From: Paracoccaceae bacterium
GTDB lineage: Bacteria; Pseudomonadota; Alphaproteobacteria; Rhodobacterales; Rhodobacteraceae
Reading direction: 5' to 3'
Assembly (NCBI GenBank): GCA_027013095.1
Contig: JALUYI010000035.1
Location: forward strand, 124,001 to 188,000
DNA length: 64,000 bases
Every line of letters begins with the position of its first letter. The stretch's first letter is position 1. Below are positions 34,680 through 44,142 of this stretch, piece after piece. Below the pieces are notes generated by a model. The model was not told where the DNA came from and searched no databases. It saw only the letters and a list, made by a program, of their open reading frames with translations. The position numbers and the translations under genes are program-made.

Positions 34680-37622
34680 TTATGCCTCTTCGTGTGCAGC
34701 AAGCGCATTGTCACATCGCGCGCAGGTTCCGGGATGCGTGTGATCGCCAACATCCGGCAGGATTTTCCAGCAACGCTGGCATTTCTCGCCGCTCGCTGGC
34801 TCGAACACAACACCGACGGCATCAATCTCGGGTAGGCGGAAGGCCTCGGTGGGGATCGGATCCCCGCTCAGAACCAGATCCGAGGTGATGCAGATATCCT
34901 TGAACGGCACAGATTTCAGGGCCTCACGAACGCTGGCATCGCGGACATGCACGACCGGGGCCGCCTCAAGACTGGCGCCGATCACCTTTTCGCGCCGCTG
35001 AACCTCGAGCGCTGCGGTGACCACGCGGCGCACCCGCCGGATATCGGTCCATTTTGCGGCCAAGGGCTCATCCAGCCATTCGCCGGGGGTGTCGGGGAAA
35101 TCCTGCAGGTGGACCGAGTTTTCCTCCCCCGGCAGGCGGCTTAACCAGACATCTTCCATGGTGAATACAAGGATCGGGGCCAGCCAGGTCGTCAGCCGGT
35201 AAAACAGCGTGTCCAGCACGGTGCGCGCGGCGCGGCGCTCGATGCTCTGGGCCCCGTCGCAATAGAGCGCATCCTTGCGGATATCGAAATAGAACGCGCT
35301 GAGGTCCACCGTCGCGAACTGGAACAAGGCCTGAAACACACCCTGAAAGTCATATTTTGCATAACCCGTGCGCACGACATGATCCAGCTCGGCCAGCCGG
35401 TGCAGAACCCAGCGCTCCAATTCGGGCATGTCGGCGGGCGCGATGCGCTCGGCCTCGTCAAACCCGGCAAGATTGCCCAGCATGAAGCGCATCGTGTTGC
35501 GCAGCCGGCGGTAACTGTCGGCGACGTTTTTCAAGATCTCCGGCCCGATCCGCTGATCGGTGGTAAAATCGACCTGCGCGACCCACAGCCGTAGGATATC
35601 GGCGCCGTATTGTTTGGTTACCTCGGCGGGCACGATGGTGTTGCCAAGCGACTTGGACATCTTCATGCCCTTTTCGTCCAGCGTAAAGCCATGCGTCAGC
35701 ACACCGCGATAGGGCGCGCGCCCGTTGGTGCCACAGCTTTGCAACAGCGACGAATGAAACCAGCCGCGATGCTGATCGGTGCCCTCAAGGTAAAGGTCGG
35801 CAATCCCGTCCTTTGCCCCGTCCTCGCGGTCGCGCAAAACGAACGCGTGGGTTGATCCGCTGTCAAACCACACATCCAGAATATCGGTGACCATCTGCCA
35901 CTGATCGGGGTTTTCCACGCCTTCAAGAAAGCGCTCACGCGCGCCGTCTTTATACCACGCGTCCGCCCCTTCGGCACGAAACGCCTTGATGATGCGGGCG
36001 TTGACAGCCGCGTCGCGCAGCAATTCAACCTCGCCCTTGGCGATGTCGCGAATGAAACAGGCCAAGGGCACACCCCAGGCGCGCTGGCGGCTCATCACCC
36101 AGTCGGGGCGGCTTTCAACCATCGAATACAACCGGTTGCGCCCGGCCTGCGGGGTCCAGGTTACCTTGTCGATCTCGGTCAGGGCACGGGTGCGGATGGT
36201 GTTCCCGTTGGCGCCCATCCCGTCGTCCAGCTCTTTGTCAATGGCCACAAACCACTGCGGCGTGTTGCGGAAAATGACCGGCGCCTTTGAGCGCCAGCTA
36301 TGCGGATAGCTGTGGGTGATCCGCCCGCGCGCGATCAGGGCGCCCGCCTCGATCAGCTTGTCGATGACCGCCCGGTTCGCCTTGCCTTCCTTGCCTTTGC
36401 GATCGAACACCTGCATTCCCGCAAAGAACGGCACAAAGGGTTCAAAGGCGCTGTCCTCGTTGACATTGTGGGTCAGCCGGTCGGTCCAGCCGCGCGCGAC
36501 GAAACACTCGTAATCGTCGGCCCCATGCGACGGTGCTGTGTGAACAAACCCGGTGCCCGCATCGTCGGTCACGTGATCGCCCGAGATCAGTGGAACGTCA
36601 TAACTCCAGAACGGGTCGAGATCGGCAAAAGGGTGTTTGCAAACAAGGCCCGCCAACGCCTCTGCCGTGACATCGCCAACCCGCTGAAACGCGGTTACCC
36701 GGGATTTTTCCAGCGTCTCCGCTGCCAGAGTATCCGACAACAGGAACAGATCACCGGCGCTGGTCCAGCTTTCCTCTTCGGTTGCCGTGACCTTGTAGAG
36801 GCCATAGGATATCTTCGGATTGAATGCGACGGCTTTGTTCGACGGGATTGTCCACGGGGTCGTGGTCCAGATGATGACAGAAACCGGCCCGTCTTCTTTG
36901 TGAAAAATACTCAAATCCGACGCGGGAACAGCCGTGCCATCGACACTTTTTGAAACCACCTCGAACTTCACCCAGATTGTGTGGCTCTTGTGGTCGTGAT
37001 ATTCAATCTCCGCCTCGGCCAGCGCGGTCTTTTCGACCGGCGACCACATCACGGGTTTGCTGCCGCGATAAAGCGAGCCGTTCATGACGAATTTCATGAA
37101 TTCCTCGGCGATCACCGCTTCGCTGTCGAAATCCATCGTCTTGTAGGGGTGATTCCAGTTTCCGGTCACGCCCAGACGCTTAAACTCGGCGCGCTGGATA
37201 TCGACCCATTCATCGGCGAATTTGCGACACTCGGCGCGCAATTCGTTGATCGGCACGTCATCCTTGCTCTTGCCCTTGGCGCGGTATTTTTCCTCGATCT
37301 TCCACTCGATCGGCAGCCCGTGGCAGTCCCATCCCGGAATATAGCGCGCATCCCGCCCCATCATCTGCTGGCTGCGCACCACCATGTCCTTCAGGACCTT
37401 GTTCAGCGCGTGACCGATATGCAGATGCCCGTTGGCATAGGGCGGGCCGTCATGCAGCACGAAATCCTCGCGCCCGGTCTTTTCGCGCAAGCGGTCGTAG
37501 ATTCCGATCCGCTCCCAACGCGCCAGCCATTCCGGCTCACGTTTGGGCAGGCCGGCGCGCATGGCGAAATCGGTTTTTGGCAAGGTCAGGGTGTCTTTGT
37601 ATTCTGGGGTATCGGCGCACAT
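34680..37622 (-). CDS. ileS: Isoleucine--tRNA ligase
   Basis: A 980-residue class Ia synthetase. The HIGH motif is H-L-H-I-G-H at 66-71 and K-M-S-K-S is near residue 650. The CP1 editing region is in between. The C-terminus has a zinc site, C-Q-R-C-W-K then C-A-R-C-D-N, as in bacterial IleS1. The start is the ATG at 37622 (M-C-A-D-T-P-E-Y-K), with CGGAG ten bases upstream; a TTG six codons earlier is also in frame. Length is a little above the usual 940. It seems monocistronic. It converges on the DUF1127-sRNA unit with 24 bp between the T run and its stop. Confidence 0.97.
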   Translation of the reverse strand: MCADTPEYKDTLTLPKTDFAMRAGLPKREPEWLARWERIGIYDRLREKTGREDFVLHDGPPYANGHLHIGHALNKVLKDMVVRSQQMMGRDARYIPGWDCHGLPIEWKIEEKYRAKGKSKDDVPINELRAECRKFADEWVDIQRAEFKRLGVTGNWNHPYKTMDFDSEAVIAEEFMKFVMNGSLYRGSKPVMWSPVEKTALAEAEIEYHDHKSHTIWVKFEVVSKSVDGTAVPASDLSIFHKEDGPVSVIIWTTTPWTIPSNKAVAFNPKISYGLYKVTATEEESWTSAGDLFLLSDTLAAETLEKSRVTAFQRVGDVTAEALAGLVCKHPFADLDPFWSYDVPLISGDHVTDDAGTGFVHTAPSHGADDYECFVARGWTDRLTHNVNEDSAFEPFVPFFAGMQVFDRKGKEGKANRAVIDKLIEAGALIARGRITHSYPHSWRSKAPVIFRNTPQWFVAIDKELDDGMGANGNTIRTRALTEIDKVTWTPQAGRNRLYSMVESRPDWVMSRQRAWGVPLACFIRDIAKGEVELLRDAAVNARIIKAFRAEGADAWYKDGARERFLEGVENPDQWQMVTDILDVWFDSGSTHAFVLRDREDGAKDGIADLYLEGTDQHRGWFHSSLLQSCGTNGRAPYRGVLTHGFTLDEKGMKMSKSLGNTIVPAEVTKQYGADILRLWVAQVDFTTDQRIGPEILKNVADSYRRLRNTMRFMLGNLAGFDEAERIAPADMPELERWVLHRLAELDHVVRTGYAKYDFQGVFQALFQFATVDLSAFYFDIRKDALYCDGAQSIERRAARTVLDTLFYRLTTWLAPILVFTMEDVWLSRLPGEENSVHLQDFPDTPGEWLDEPLAAKWTDIRRVRRVVTAALEVQRREKVIGASLEAAPVVHVRDASVREALKSVPFKDICITSDLVLSGDPIPTEAFRLPEIDAVGVVFEPASGEKCQRCWKILPDVGDHTHPGTCARCDNALAAHEEA

Positions 37623-37923
37623 TCGTGTCGGCTCCGTCAATGTGTCAGGGGGAAGGTTCAGGGGCGGCGCGGTGATCCAAACGCCTTGTCCCGGCAGCTC
37701 AGAGGTTGAGTGCCGGGTCGGTAATTCGAATGATCGCCACGATGACCTGTCCCATGAGCGCGCTTATAGGCAAGTGCGTACGCAACGTCCAGTGGCCAAA
37801 CCGGATCAGAGCGCCGCAGCCCTGCGGTTCGGCCTTCAAATCGTCGGCCATCTGCGCTATGAGCGGTCCCGAACAGGGCCGCATCCGATTTTCAGATCAG
37901 CCCGATACGCCTGAAAATATGTG
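37623..37923. other. Intergenic region without a convincing gene
   Basis: This stretch of about 300 bases separates ileS (leftward) from a small membrane-protein gene (rightward) and must hold both promoters. Short open frames on both strands (for example 37706-37924 plus and 37699-37884 minus) have no start signal or recognisable motif. A hairpin, CCCGGCA (37690-37696) with TGCCGGG (37711-37717) and an inner CTCA/TGAG pair, is present. It has no T run on either side and does not fit a tRNA. Confidence 0.5.
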
Positions 37924-38121
37924 ATGGACAAGCCGATGAAGCTCTGGACTCTTATCGTTGATATTCTGCTGTGGCCTGGTCGCAAGGCCGTCGGGTTTTT
38001 CCCCAACCTTGGCGACGCCGAGCGCCGTCTGGCCCATAATCTGACCAATTACATTGTCTGGCTTTCAATTTTTTGCGGCCTTTTGATCTATGTTTTGATC
38101 AAGACCATGCCGGGCGTCTGA
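37924..38121 (+). CDS. Small hypothetical membrane protein
   Basis: A 65-residue protein (ATG 37924; the GTG just before is alternative) with one clear C-terminal transmembrane segment, Y-I-V-W-L-S-I-F-C-G-L-L-I-Y-V-L-I, preceded by a basic/amphipathic region containing F-F-P-N-L-G-D-A-E-R-R. I do not recognise it. It stands alone between ileS and the Bax-inhibitor-1 gene, converging on the latter. The well-placed hydrophobic helix and the charged ends suggest a real gene, but the size leaves doubt. Confidence 0.5.
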   Translation: MDKPMKLWTLIVDILLWPGRKAVGFFPNLGDAERRLAHNLTNYIVWLSIFCGLLIYVLIKTMPGV

Positions 38122-38161
38122 TATCGGCGCCCTCGCAAACTTTCCCCGGCTGTGATGGCGC

Positions 38162-38197
38162 AAAAAAAGAGGCCGCCAGAGTTTCCCCTGACGGCCT
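38162..38197 (-). terminator. Intrinsic terminator of the Bax-inhibitor-1 gene
   Basis: Read on the minus strand: AGGCCG (38197-38192) pairs with CGGCCT (38175-38170), with CAG/CTG continuing inside after one mismatch, followed by CT and seven T (38168-38162). It lies 19 bp past the stop of the Bax-inhibitor-1 gene. Confidence 0.8.
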
Positions 38198-38215
38198 GTG
38201 ATGTCCAGATACGCT

Positions 38216-38938
38216 TTAGTTCCGGTTGCCCATGAATTGCAGCAGGAACATGAACATGTTCAGGAAGTCGAGATAGAGGTTCAACGCCCCCATGATCGCC
38301 GACTTGCCCAGCCATTCGCTGTCGCCGTTATGGGCGTGCACGACATAGGCGTTCTTGATCTTCTGCGTGTCATAGGCGGTCAGCCCGGCAAAGATCAGCA
38401 CACCCAGCGCCGAGACAGCGAACATGACTGCGCTGGATTGCAGAAAGATATTGACGACCGAGGCAACGATCAGCCCGATCACGCCCATGATCAGGAAGGT
38501 GCCAAAGCCCGACAGGTCTTTTTTCGTGGTATAGCCGTAAAGGCTGAGACCGGCAAAGGCGATGGCGGTTACCATGAAGGTCTGGGCGATGGAGATGCCC
38601 GTGTAGGCAGCAAAGATATAGCTGATCGACAGGCCCATCAGCGCCGAAAATCCCCAGAATACCAGCTGCGCGGTCGCGGCGCTGATCCGGTTGATGGTGG
38701 CACCAAAGATCATGACCACGACGAGCGGCGCAAACATGACAACCCAGCGCAATGGCGATCCAAAGATGGCCTGCAACAGGGCGGTGTTGCTGCCGACGAC
38801 ATAGGCCACGGCTCCGGTGATGATCATGGCCACCGACATCAGGCCATAGACCTTGTTCATATAGGCGCGCAGACCTTGATCTATCGCGATTGTCTGGACA
38901 CCCGCGCGCTGGCGTCGGATTGTCTCGAAATCGGCCAT
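38216..38938 (-). CDS. Bax inhibitor-1 / YccA family membrane protein
   Basis: A 240-residue inner-membrane protein with seven hydrophobic helices. The N-terminus has the pattern L-R-A-Y-M-N-K-V-Y; F-L-I-M-G-V-I-G-L-I and the C-terminal A-L-N-L-Y-L-D-F-L-N-M-F are family landmarks. YccA in E. coli binds FtsH and modulates its proteolysis; the wider family includes calcium leak channels (YetJ). Which applies here is unknown. AGGAGGG sits just before the ATG, an almost perfect Shine-Dalgarno, suggesting strong translation. It has its own promoter and terminator, so it is monocistronic. Confidence 0.92.
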   Translation of the reverse strand: MADFETIRRQRAGVQTIAIDQGLRAYMNKVYGLMSVAMIITGAVAYVVGSNTALLQAIFGSPLRWVVMFAPLVVVMIFGATINRISAATAQLVFWGFSALMGLSISYIFAAYTGISIAQTFMVTAIAFAGLSLYGYTTKKDLSGFGTFLIMGVIGLIVASVVNIFLQSSAVMFAVSALGVLIFAGLTAYDTQKIKNAYVVHAHNGDSEWLGKSAIMGALNLYLDFLNMFMFLLQFMGNRN

Positions 38939-39009
38939 TTAACCCTCCTCAAAAAGATAACCGGCGTATTGGGACGAGCGACGCGCACCCGCGCACCGCT
39001 TCTGTCTGA

Positions 39010-39038
39010 CATATTGGAGGATTCCACAGCTTTTTCAA
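39010..39038 (-). promoter_or_regulatory. Sigma-70-type promoter of the Bax-inhibitor-1 gene
   Basis: On the minus strand TTGAAA (39038-39033) and AATATG (39015-39010) are separated by 17 bp. Transcription would start near 39003 and give a leader of about 65 bases. Confidence 0.5.
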
Positions 39039-39109
39039 GGATGCAGCAGATTAATATTTGGTAAGGTTTCGTGCATCAGAGGGGCAGGGCGCCGCAAGGG
39101 GGCGCTCGC

Positions 39110-39895
39110 TCAGGCCCTGAAATGCCGGTCGGTTTTTGTTTGCGGGCGCGAGACATTTTGCGGCGGCGGCGGCCTGAGCGCGGCAATCTCAGCCGTGCTC
39201 AGGCCGGCAATCTGGTAGAGGCCGCGTCCCAACAGGCCTGTCCGGCGGTCTTTTTCATAGGCAATGACCGTCAGGGGCACATCGCCAAGGCCCGCACGCA
39301 GCCGGGCGATCAGATCGTCCCAACTGCCCGGCAGGCCGGTCCGCTCGGCATAGCGCCGTGGATTGTAACGGCGCTCGGGGTGCTTGATAAAGCGGTAGCG
39401 ATAGAGTGAGGCCTGCCAGTCCTTGAACCGGCGGGTATAGAGTACGACCGACACCTTGGCCCCGCCACTTTGCAGCCCCTCGATGATCGGTGCCAGCAGG
39501 TATTGTGCCATCGGATAGAGGCCCTTGAATTGCGGGCGGCCGGGCAGGGGACCGGGCAGGCCCTCGTGGGTGATCAGAAGGTTCTCGACCCGCCTGAAGC
39601 GACGGGCCAGCGCCTCGGCCTCCAGGCGCAGGTCGGCCGCCGCGGCCAGCGCCGCCTCACGCGTCTGGCAGCCCGCCGTCGTCTGGGTGATGGCGTGAAG
39701 GTGGGGGTGTCGGCGCGGCACTGTCTCGAACGTCAGCGGCAGCCGCGTGCGGTTCAGCGTCAGTGTGCGCTGGATATAGGTGGTGCCGGTCTTGTGCGCA
39801 CCGATATGAAGGGTGATACGCCGCTGCGTGGGCATCGGGTGAAACAGGCGGCGAAACTGCCGTCGGCGCAGGCGTTGTTGTTGGATAAGCCACAT
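39110..39895 (-). CDS. Sulfotransferase-like P-loop protein
   Basis: A 261-residue protein with the PAPS-binding loop H-I-G-A-H-K-T-G-T-T-Y-I-Q at 30-42, the form seen in bacterial sulfotransferase-fold proteins. A further L-Y-T-R-R-F-K-D-W stretch (about residue 153) fits the 3'-phosphate-binding region. The N-terminal 20 residues are Arg/Gln-rich; ATG 39835 (M-P-T-Q-R-R-I-T-L-H) would remove them and is an equally good start, as neither has a strong Shine-Dalgarno. The acceptor is unknown; a surface polysaccharide is common. No glycan genes adjoin. It is 10 bp behind the quinone reductase on the same strand. Confidence 0.7.
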   Translation of the reverse strand: MWLIQQQRLRRRQFRRLFHPMPTQRRITLHIGAHKTGTTYIQRTLTLNRTRLPLTFETVPRRHPHLHAITQTTAGCQTREAALAAAADLRLEAEALARRFRRVENLLITHEGLPGPLPGRPQFKGLYPMAQYLLAPIIEGLQSGGAKVSVVLYTRRFKDWQASLYRYRFIKHPERRYNPRRYAERTGLPGSWDDLIARLRAGLGDVPLTVIAYEKDRRTGLLGRGLYQIAGLSTAEIAALRPPPPQNVSRPQTKTDRHFRA

Positions 39896-39905
39896 GCCGT
39901 CGCGT

Positions 39906-40865
39906 TCAGATCGTCACCACCACCTTGCCGGTGGATTTGCGCTGGCGCAGCAGCTCCAGCCCCTCGTTGGCGCGCTCAAGCGGCAGCACATGGCTGACAT
40001 GGGGGTGTAGTTGCCCGGCGCCATACCACGAAAAAAGCTGCCGGAAGCTGTCGCTGATGATCCGCGGGTTGGTCTTGGCATAGCCACCCCAGTAATATCC
40101 GATCACCGTCAGATTCTTGACCAGCAGGATATTGGCGGGAATTTGCGGAATCTCGCCGCTGGCAAATCCCAGCGGGATCAGGCGGGCATCTGGGTTGCTG
40201 GCCCGCAGCGCCGCCTTGAATTGCGCGCCCCCGACCGGGTCGTAAACCACATCGGCGCCACCAAGGGCTTTTACCCGCTCGCGGATATCCTCAAGGCTGC
40301 TGTCGATCAGATGGTCCGCCCCGGCGGCCTTGGCCACCGCCAGCTTGTCGGCGTTTCGCGCCACCGCGATCACCTCGGCCCCCATCAGCTTGCCCAGTTC
40401 GACCGCGCTCAGACCGATGCCACCGCTTGCGCCCAGAACCAGAAGACGCTCGCCCGGTTGCAGGCGGGCCTTGTAATCCAGCGCTACATGCGAGGTGCCG
40501 TAGGCGATCAGAAAGGCGGCCGCCTCGACCTCGGGCATGGCGTCGGGGATCGGCACGCAGGTCTGCGCGTCATAAAGGCCGTATTCGGCCAGACCACCGG
40601 TGCCAGCAAAGACCGCAACCCGCTGCCCGATTGACAGGTTTTCGACCTCGTCGCCAAGGTCGCTGACCGTGCCGCAAACCTCCATGCCCAAGGTGAATGG
40701 CAGGGGCGGCTTTTCCTGATAGCTGCCCTCGATCAGCAGCGTGTCGGCAAAATTCAGCCCAACCGCGTGGTTTTTCAGCAGCACTTGCCCCGGGGCCGGA
40801 CTGGGGCGGGGTATGTCGCGCAAACTGAGCGGCGCATGATATGTTGTGACCTGCATGGCGCGCAT
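39906..40865 (-). CDS. NAD(P)H:quinone oxidoreductase (MDR/zeta-crystallin family)
   Basis: A 319-residue medium-chain reductase without the structural or catalytic zinc cysteines, hence of the quinone oxidoreductase type. The GroES-like N-terminal domain carries V-G-L-N-F-A-D; the Rossmann loop G-A-S-G-G-I-G-L is at 145-152. A-A-G-A-D-H-L-I-D and V-V-Y-D-P-V-G-G follow as in the family. It should reduce quinones or enones using NADPH in the cytoplasm; the true substrate is unknown. A sulfotransferase-like gene follows 10 bp downstream on the same strand. Confidence 0.9.
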   Translation of the reverse strand: MRAMQVTTYHAPLSLRDIPRPSPAPGQVLLKNHAVGLNFADTLLIEGSYQEKPPLPFTLGMEVCGTVSDLGDEVENLSIGQRVAVFAGTGGLAEYGLYDAQTCVPIPDAMPEVEAAAFLIAYGTSHVALDYKARLQPGERLLVLGASGGIGLSAVELGKLMGAEVIAVARNADKLAVAKAAGADHLIDSSLEDIRERVKALGGADVVYDPVGGAQFKAALRASNPDARLIPLGFASGEIPQIPANILLVKNLTVIGYYWGGYAKTNPRIISDSFRQLFSWYGAGQLHPHVSHVLPLERANEGLELLRQRKSTGKVVVTI

Positions 40866-40973
40866 GGGGTATCCTTTCGTGGCTTGTCGTGACCTGCTTG
40901 CCAGTTTGTGCTGCCTGACTCAAGAGGCATGGCCCAAGGAGCTTGCCTGTGGAGCGGGGGTGCCCCTGATGCC

Positions 40974-42179
40974 CTAACGCCCGCGCTGCTTTTGGCGCTC
41001 GGCCAGCAACAGCAAGACGATCAACCCGTGCAGCGCTGCTCCGATTACCCCGAGTGACCAGAATCCGTAGCGGGACAGCGACAGCCCCATGCCAAAGGTG
41101 CCAAGCGCTGCGGCCAGATAGGTGATGGCGGAATAAAGCCCCAGCACCGCGCCCTTGGATTGCGGCGCAAGATCGGTCAGACCGGTCACAATCCCGTTCA
41201 GGAGTTGGTTGTTCAGCGCCCCCCACAGTCCCAGCAACAGCAGGAACAACGGAAAAGCAGGCGCAAATCCCATCCCCAGAAACAGCCCCACCGCCAGCGA
41301 AAAGCCAAGCAAACGTATCCGTCCGGCGCCAATCCGCTGCAGCCAGCCGGTCATCAAGGAGGCCAAGCCAAAGCCCACTCCGTAAACCAGCGCGATCAGC
41401 CCGGCGCCGCTGGTGGAGACGCCGAAATCCCGGATCACATGGGCGCCCATATAGGCCAGAATGCCATAAAAGCTGGCCATGAACAGCAGCGCCACCAGAT
41501 AGGCAACAAAGCCGCCAGGCAAGAACAGCGGCGCCAGACGGGGCAGGGGGCGGCGGTCCTGCCCCGTATCCTGCCCCGTATCCTGAGGCGTATCCTGAGG
41601 CGTATCCTGCGGGGCGCCGTAACGGGCGCGAATGACGCCGGTCAGCGGGAACATCAGCAGCGACAGCACCCCGATCAGACCCAACATCAGACGCCATCCC
41701 GCCAGATCGGCCAACAGCGCCCCCAGCGGGACCGCGCCGATCAGCGAAATCGACCAGCCAAGGATCACGCGGCCAAGGGTGCGCACCTCGTGACCTTTGG
41801 GCGAGACCTCGGCGCTGAGGGCATAGATCGCCGGCAGGGCAACACCCGAGGCCAGCCCGACAACGCCTTCGGCCAGCGCCAGCGTCACCCAGCCGCTGCT
41901 GAAACCGGCGCCGATCTGCCCCAGACCGCCCAGCACCATCGCCGCCTGCAGCGCGCGCGCAATTCCAAAACCGTCCAGCGCCCGCCCCAGCCAAAAGGCC
42001 GACAGCGCCGTCCCCAGACCAAAGGCCGTCATCGCCCGGCCCGTCTGTGGCACGCTGGCGCCAAAGTCGCGCGCAATATCCGCCAGAACCGGCGACAGGA
42101 TCAGCCCGTTGCTGCCCACCAGCGCAATTGCTGCCATCAGAATATAAACCACGCCGGGCATGTTGGGTTGTTTTGTCAT
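40974..42179 (-). CDS. MFS transporter
   Basis: A 401-residue major facilitator protein with twelve predicted helices. The start at ATG 42179 (M-T-K-Q-P-N-M-P-G-V) is chosen because the helix 1 follows directly; the frame is open 71 codons further but crosses the typA promoter. The loop between helices 2 and 3 has W-L-G-R-A-L-D-G-F-G, a modified motif A. The central cytoplasmic loop (about 190-215) contains five copies of Q-D-T/P/G encoded by a 12-bp tandem repeat. It is likely a drug or metabolite exporter. It diverges from typA (135 bp). Confidence 0.88.
   Translation of the reverse strand: MTKQPNMPGVVYILMAAIALVGSNGLILSPVLADIARDFGASVPQTGRAMTAFGLGTALSAFWLGRALDGFGIARALQAAMVLGGLGQIGAGFSSGWVTLALAEGVVGLASGVALPAIYALSAEVSPKGHEVRTLGRVILGWSISLIGAVPLGALLADLAGWRLMLGLIGVLSLLMFPLTGVIRARYGAPQDTPQDTPQDTGQDTGQDRRPLPRLAPLFLPGGFVAYLVALLFMASFYGILAYMGAHVIRDFGVSTSGAGLIALVYGVGFGLASLMTGWLQRIGAGRIRLLGFSLAVGLFLGMGFAPAFPLFLLLLGLWGALNNQLLNGIVTGLTDLAPQSKGAVLGLYSAITYLAAALGTFGMGLSLSRYGFWSLGVIGAALHGLIVLLLLAERQKQRGR
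41558..41611 (+). repeat. 12-bp tandem repeat inside the MFS gene
   Basis: Four full 12-bp units begin at 41558, 41570, 41582 and 41594 (two of CCTGCCCCGTAT, then two of CCTGAGGCGTAT) and a partial fifth starts at 41606. The unit length keeps the frame and encodes repeated Gln-Asp-Thr-Pro/Gly on the minus strand, in the loop between the two six-helix halves. Confidence 0.9.
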
Positions 42180-42314
42180 GACTGCGCCATAAGGGCTAAA
42201 ACGGCGATCGCCTGCAAGGTCAAATCCGGGTCGCGCGAATTTGCCTCTGGCCTTTGGCCCGTGCCTCCTGTATGGCGCGCCGGAACCTTCCTTCAGAGAC
42301 AAAGGGCCGCTGGC

Positions 42315-44135
42315 ATGGAACTTCGCAATATCGCGATCATCGCACACGTGGATCACGGCAAGACAACACTCGTTGACGAGATGCTGAAACAATCAGGCAT
42401 TTATCGTGACAACGAGGAAACGGTCGAGCGCGCCATGGACAGCAATGATCTTGAGCGCGAGCGCGGCATCACCATCCTCGCCAAGGCAACCAGCGTGGTC
42501 TGGAAAGGCACGCGTATCAATATCGTTGATACCCCGGGTCACGCCGATTTCGGCGGCGAGGTCGAGCGCATCCTCTCGATGGTTGACGGCGTGGTTCTGC
42601 TGGTGGACGCCGCCGAAGGTCCGATGCCGCAGACCAAATTCGTCACCCAAAAGGCGTTGGCTCAGGGGCTGCGCCCGATCGTCGTTCTGAACAAGGTGGA
42701 CAAGGCCGACGCCGAGCCGGATCGTGCGCTGGACGAGTGTTTCGACCTGTTCGTCAATCTGGATGCCAGCGATGCGCAACTCGACTTTCCGACCCTTTAT
42801 GCGTCGGGCCGGGCCGGTTGGGCGGATGAGACGCTGGACGGGCCACGTAAAGACCTGCACGCTCTGTTCGACCTGATCGTCGATTATGTCCCTGCCCCCG
42901 AACAAGAGCAGCACCGCGATCAGCCGTTCCGCATGCTGGCCACCACTCTGGCCGCCGACCCCTATCTTGGGCGCCTCCTGACCGGCCGGGTCGAATCCGG
43001 CACGCTGAAGGTTGGCGCCAGCATCAAGGCGCTTAGCCGCGACGGATCCCTGATCGAGAATTTCCGCGTGACCAAGATCCTCGCCTTTCGCGGCCTGACC
43101 CAGCAGGCGATCGATCTGGCCGAGGCCGGGGATATCGTCTCGGTCGCCGGCATGACCAAGGCGACCGTGGCCGATACCCTGTGTGCGCCCGAGGTCAGTG
43201 CCGCGATTCCGGCCCAGCCGATTGATCCGCCGACGATCACCGTGACCTTTGGCATCAACGACAGCCCGCTTGCGGGCAAGGACGGCGACAAGGTGCAAAG
43301 CCGCGTGATCCGCGCCCGCCTGATGCGCGAGGCCGAAACGAATGTTGCGATCCGCGTCACTGACACACCGGGCGGAGACGCCTTTGAGGTCGCCGGTCGG
43401 GGCGAATTACAAATGGGCGTTCTGATCGAAAACATGCGCCGCGAGGGGTTCGAGCTGTCGATCTCGCGCCCGCAGGTACTGTTCCGCGAGGAAAACGGCA
43501 AGCGTCTGGAGCCGGTCGAAGAGGTCACCATCGACGTTGACGATGAATATTCCGGCGTAGTGATCGAAAAACTGGCGGCGCGCAAGGGCGAGATGACCGA
43601 GATGCGCCCCTCGGGCGTTGGCAAGACCCGGATCATCGCACATGTCCCCTCGCGTGGTCTGATCGGCTATCACGGCGAGTTTCTGACCGACACCCGCGGG
43701 ACCGGGGTGCTGAACCGCGTGTTCCACGAATGGGCCCCTTACAAGGGGGCGATTCCGGGCCGTCGCGCCGGGGTTCTGATCTCGATGGAAAGCGGTGTTT
43801 CGGTTGCCTATGCCCTCTATAACCTTGAGGAACGCGGTAAGCTGTTCATCGGCGCGCAGGTGCAGGTCTATCAGGGCATGATCATTGGCGAGCATTCACG
43901 CGGGAACGATCTGGAGGTCAATCCGCTGAAGGGTAAAAAGCTGACCAACGTGCGCGCCAGCGGCACGGATGAGGCGGTGCGGCTGACCACGCCGATCCGC
44001 TTTTCGCTGGAAGAAGCGATCGCCTATATCGATACAGACGAACTGGTCGAAGTCACGCCAAAGGCGATTCGATTGCGCAAGAGACACCTGGATCCGCATG
44101 AGCGCAAGCGCGAGAGTCGCAAAATGCAAGATTAA
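42315..44135 (+). CDS. typA: Ribosome-associated GTPase TypA/BipA
   Basis: A 606-residue translational GTPase of the EF-G family that binds the ribosome under cold or stress and helps 50S assembly. G1 is [10 protein letters not shown] at 10-19, G3 D-T-P-G-H near 73, G4 N-K-V-D near 128. The effector region E-R-G-I-T-I-L is present. The C-terminal TypA-specific domain includes G-R-R-A-G-V-L-I-S and N-V-R-A-S-G-T-D-E. The start is ATG 42315 ([11 protein letters not shown]); the frame stays open for 385 codons upstream, but those codons are the antisense of the MFS gene and are discarded. Confidence 0.96.
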   Translation: MELRNIAIIAHVDHGKTTLVDEMLKQSGIYRDNEETVERAMDSNDLERERGITILAKATSVVWKGTRINIVDTPGHADFGGEVERILSMVDGVVLLVDAAEGPMPQTKFVTQKALAQGLRPIVVLNKVDKADAEPDRALDECFDLFVNLDASDAQLDFPTLYASGRAGWADETLDGPRKDLHALFDLIVDYVPAPEQEQHRDQPFRMLATTLAADPYLGRLLTGRVESGTLKVGASIKALSRDGSLIENFRVTKILAFRGLTQQAIDLAEAGDIVSVAGMTKATVADTLCAPEVSAAIPAQPIDPPTITVTFGINDSPLAGKDGDKVQSRVIRARLMREAETNVAIRVTDTPGGDAFEVAGRGELQMGVLIENMRREGFELSISRPQVLFREENGKRLEPVEEVTIDVDDEYSGVVIEKLAARKGEMTEMRPSGVGKTRIIAHVPSRGLIGYHGEFLTDTRGTGVLNRVFHEWAPYKGAIPGRRAGVLISMESGVSVAYALYNLEERGKLFIGAQVQVYQGMIIGEHSRGNDLEVNPLKGKKLTNVRASGTDEAVRLTTPIRFSLEEAIAYIDTDELVEVTPKAIRLRKRHLDPHERKRESRKMQD

Positions 44136-44142
44136 CCCTGTG

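Noticed and set aside
37680-37760. tRNA-like stretch with GCAGCTCAG and TTCGAAT
   Set aside because: The parts do not form acceptor, D, anticodon and T arms in the right order; the hairpin there is a simple inverted repeat.
37706-37924. 72-codon plus-strand frame and a 61-codon minus-strand frame in the ileS upstream region
   Set aside because: No Shine-Dalgarno, no motif, and both overlap without support.
41558-41611. CRISPR-like array
   Set aside because: The units are 12 bp without spacers and lie inside a coding frame; this is a tandem repeat.
41160-42314. 385-codon open extension in front of typA
   Set aside because: It is the antisense of the MFS gene, Gln/Arg-rich, and the TypA family starts at the ATG 42315.
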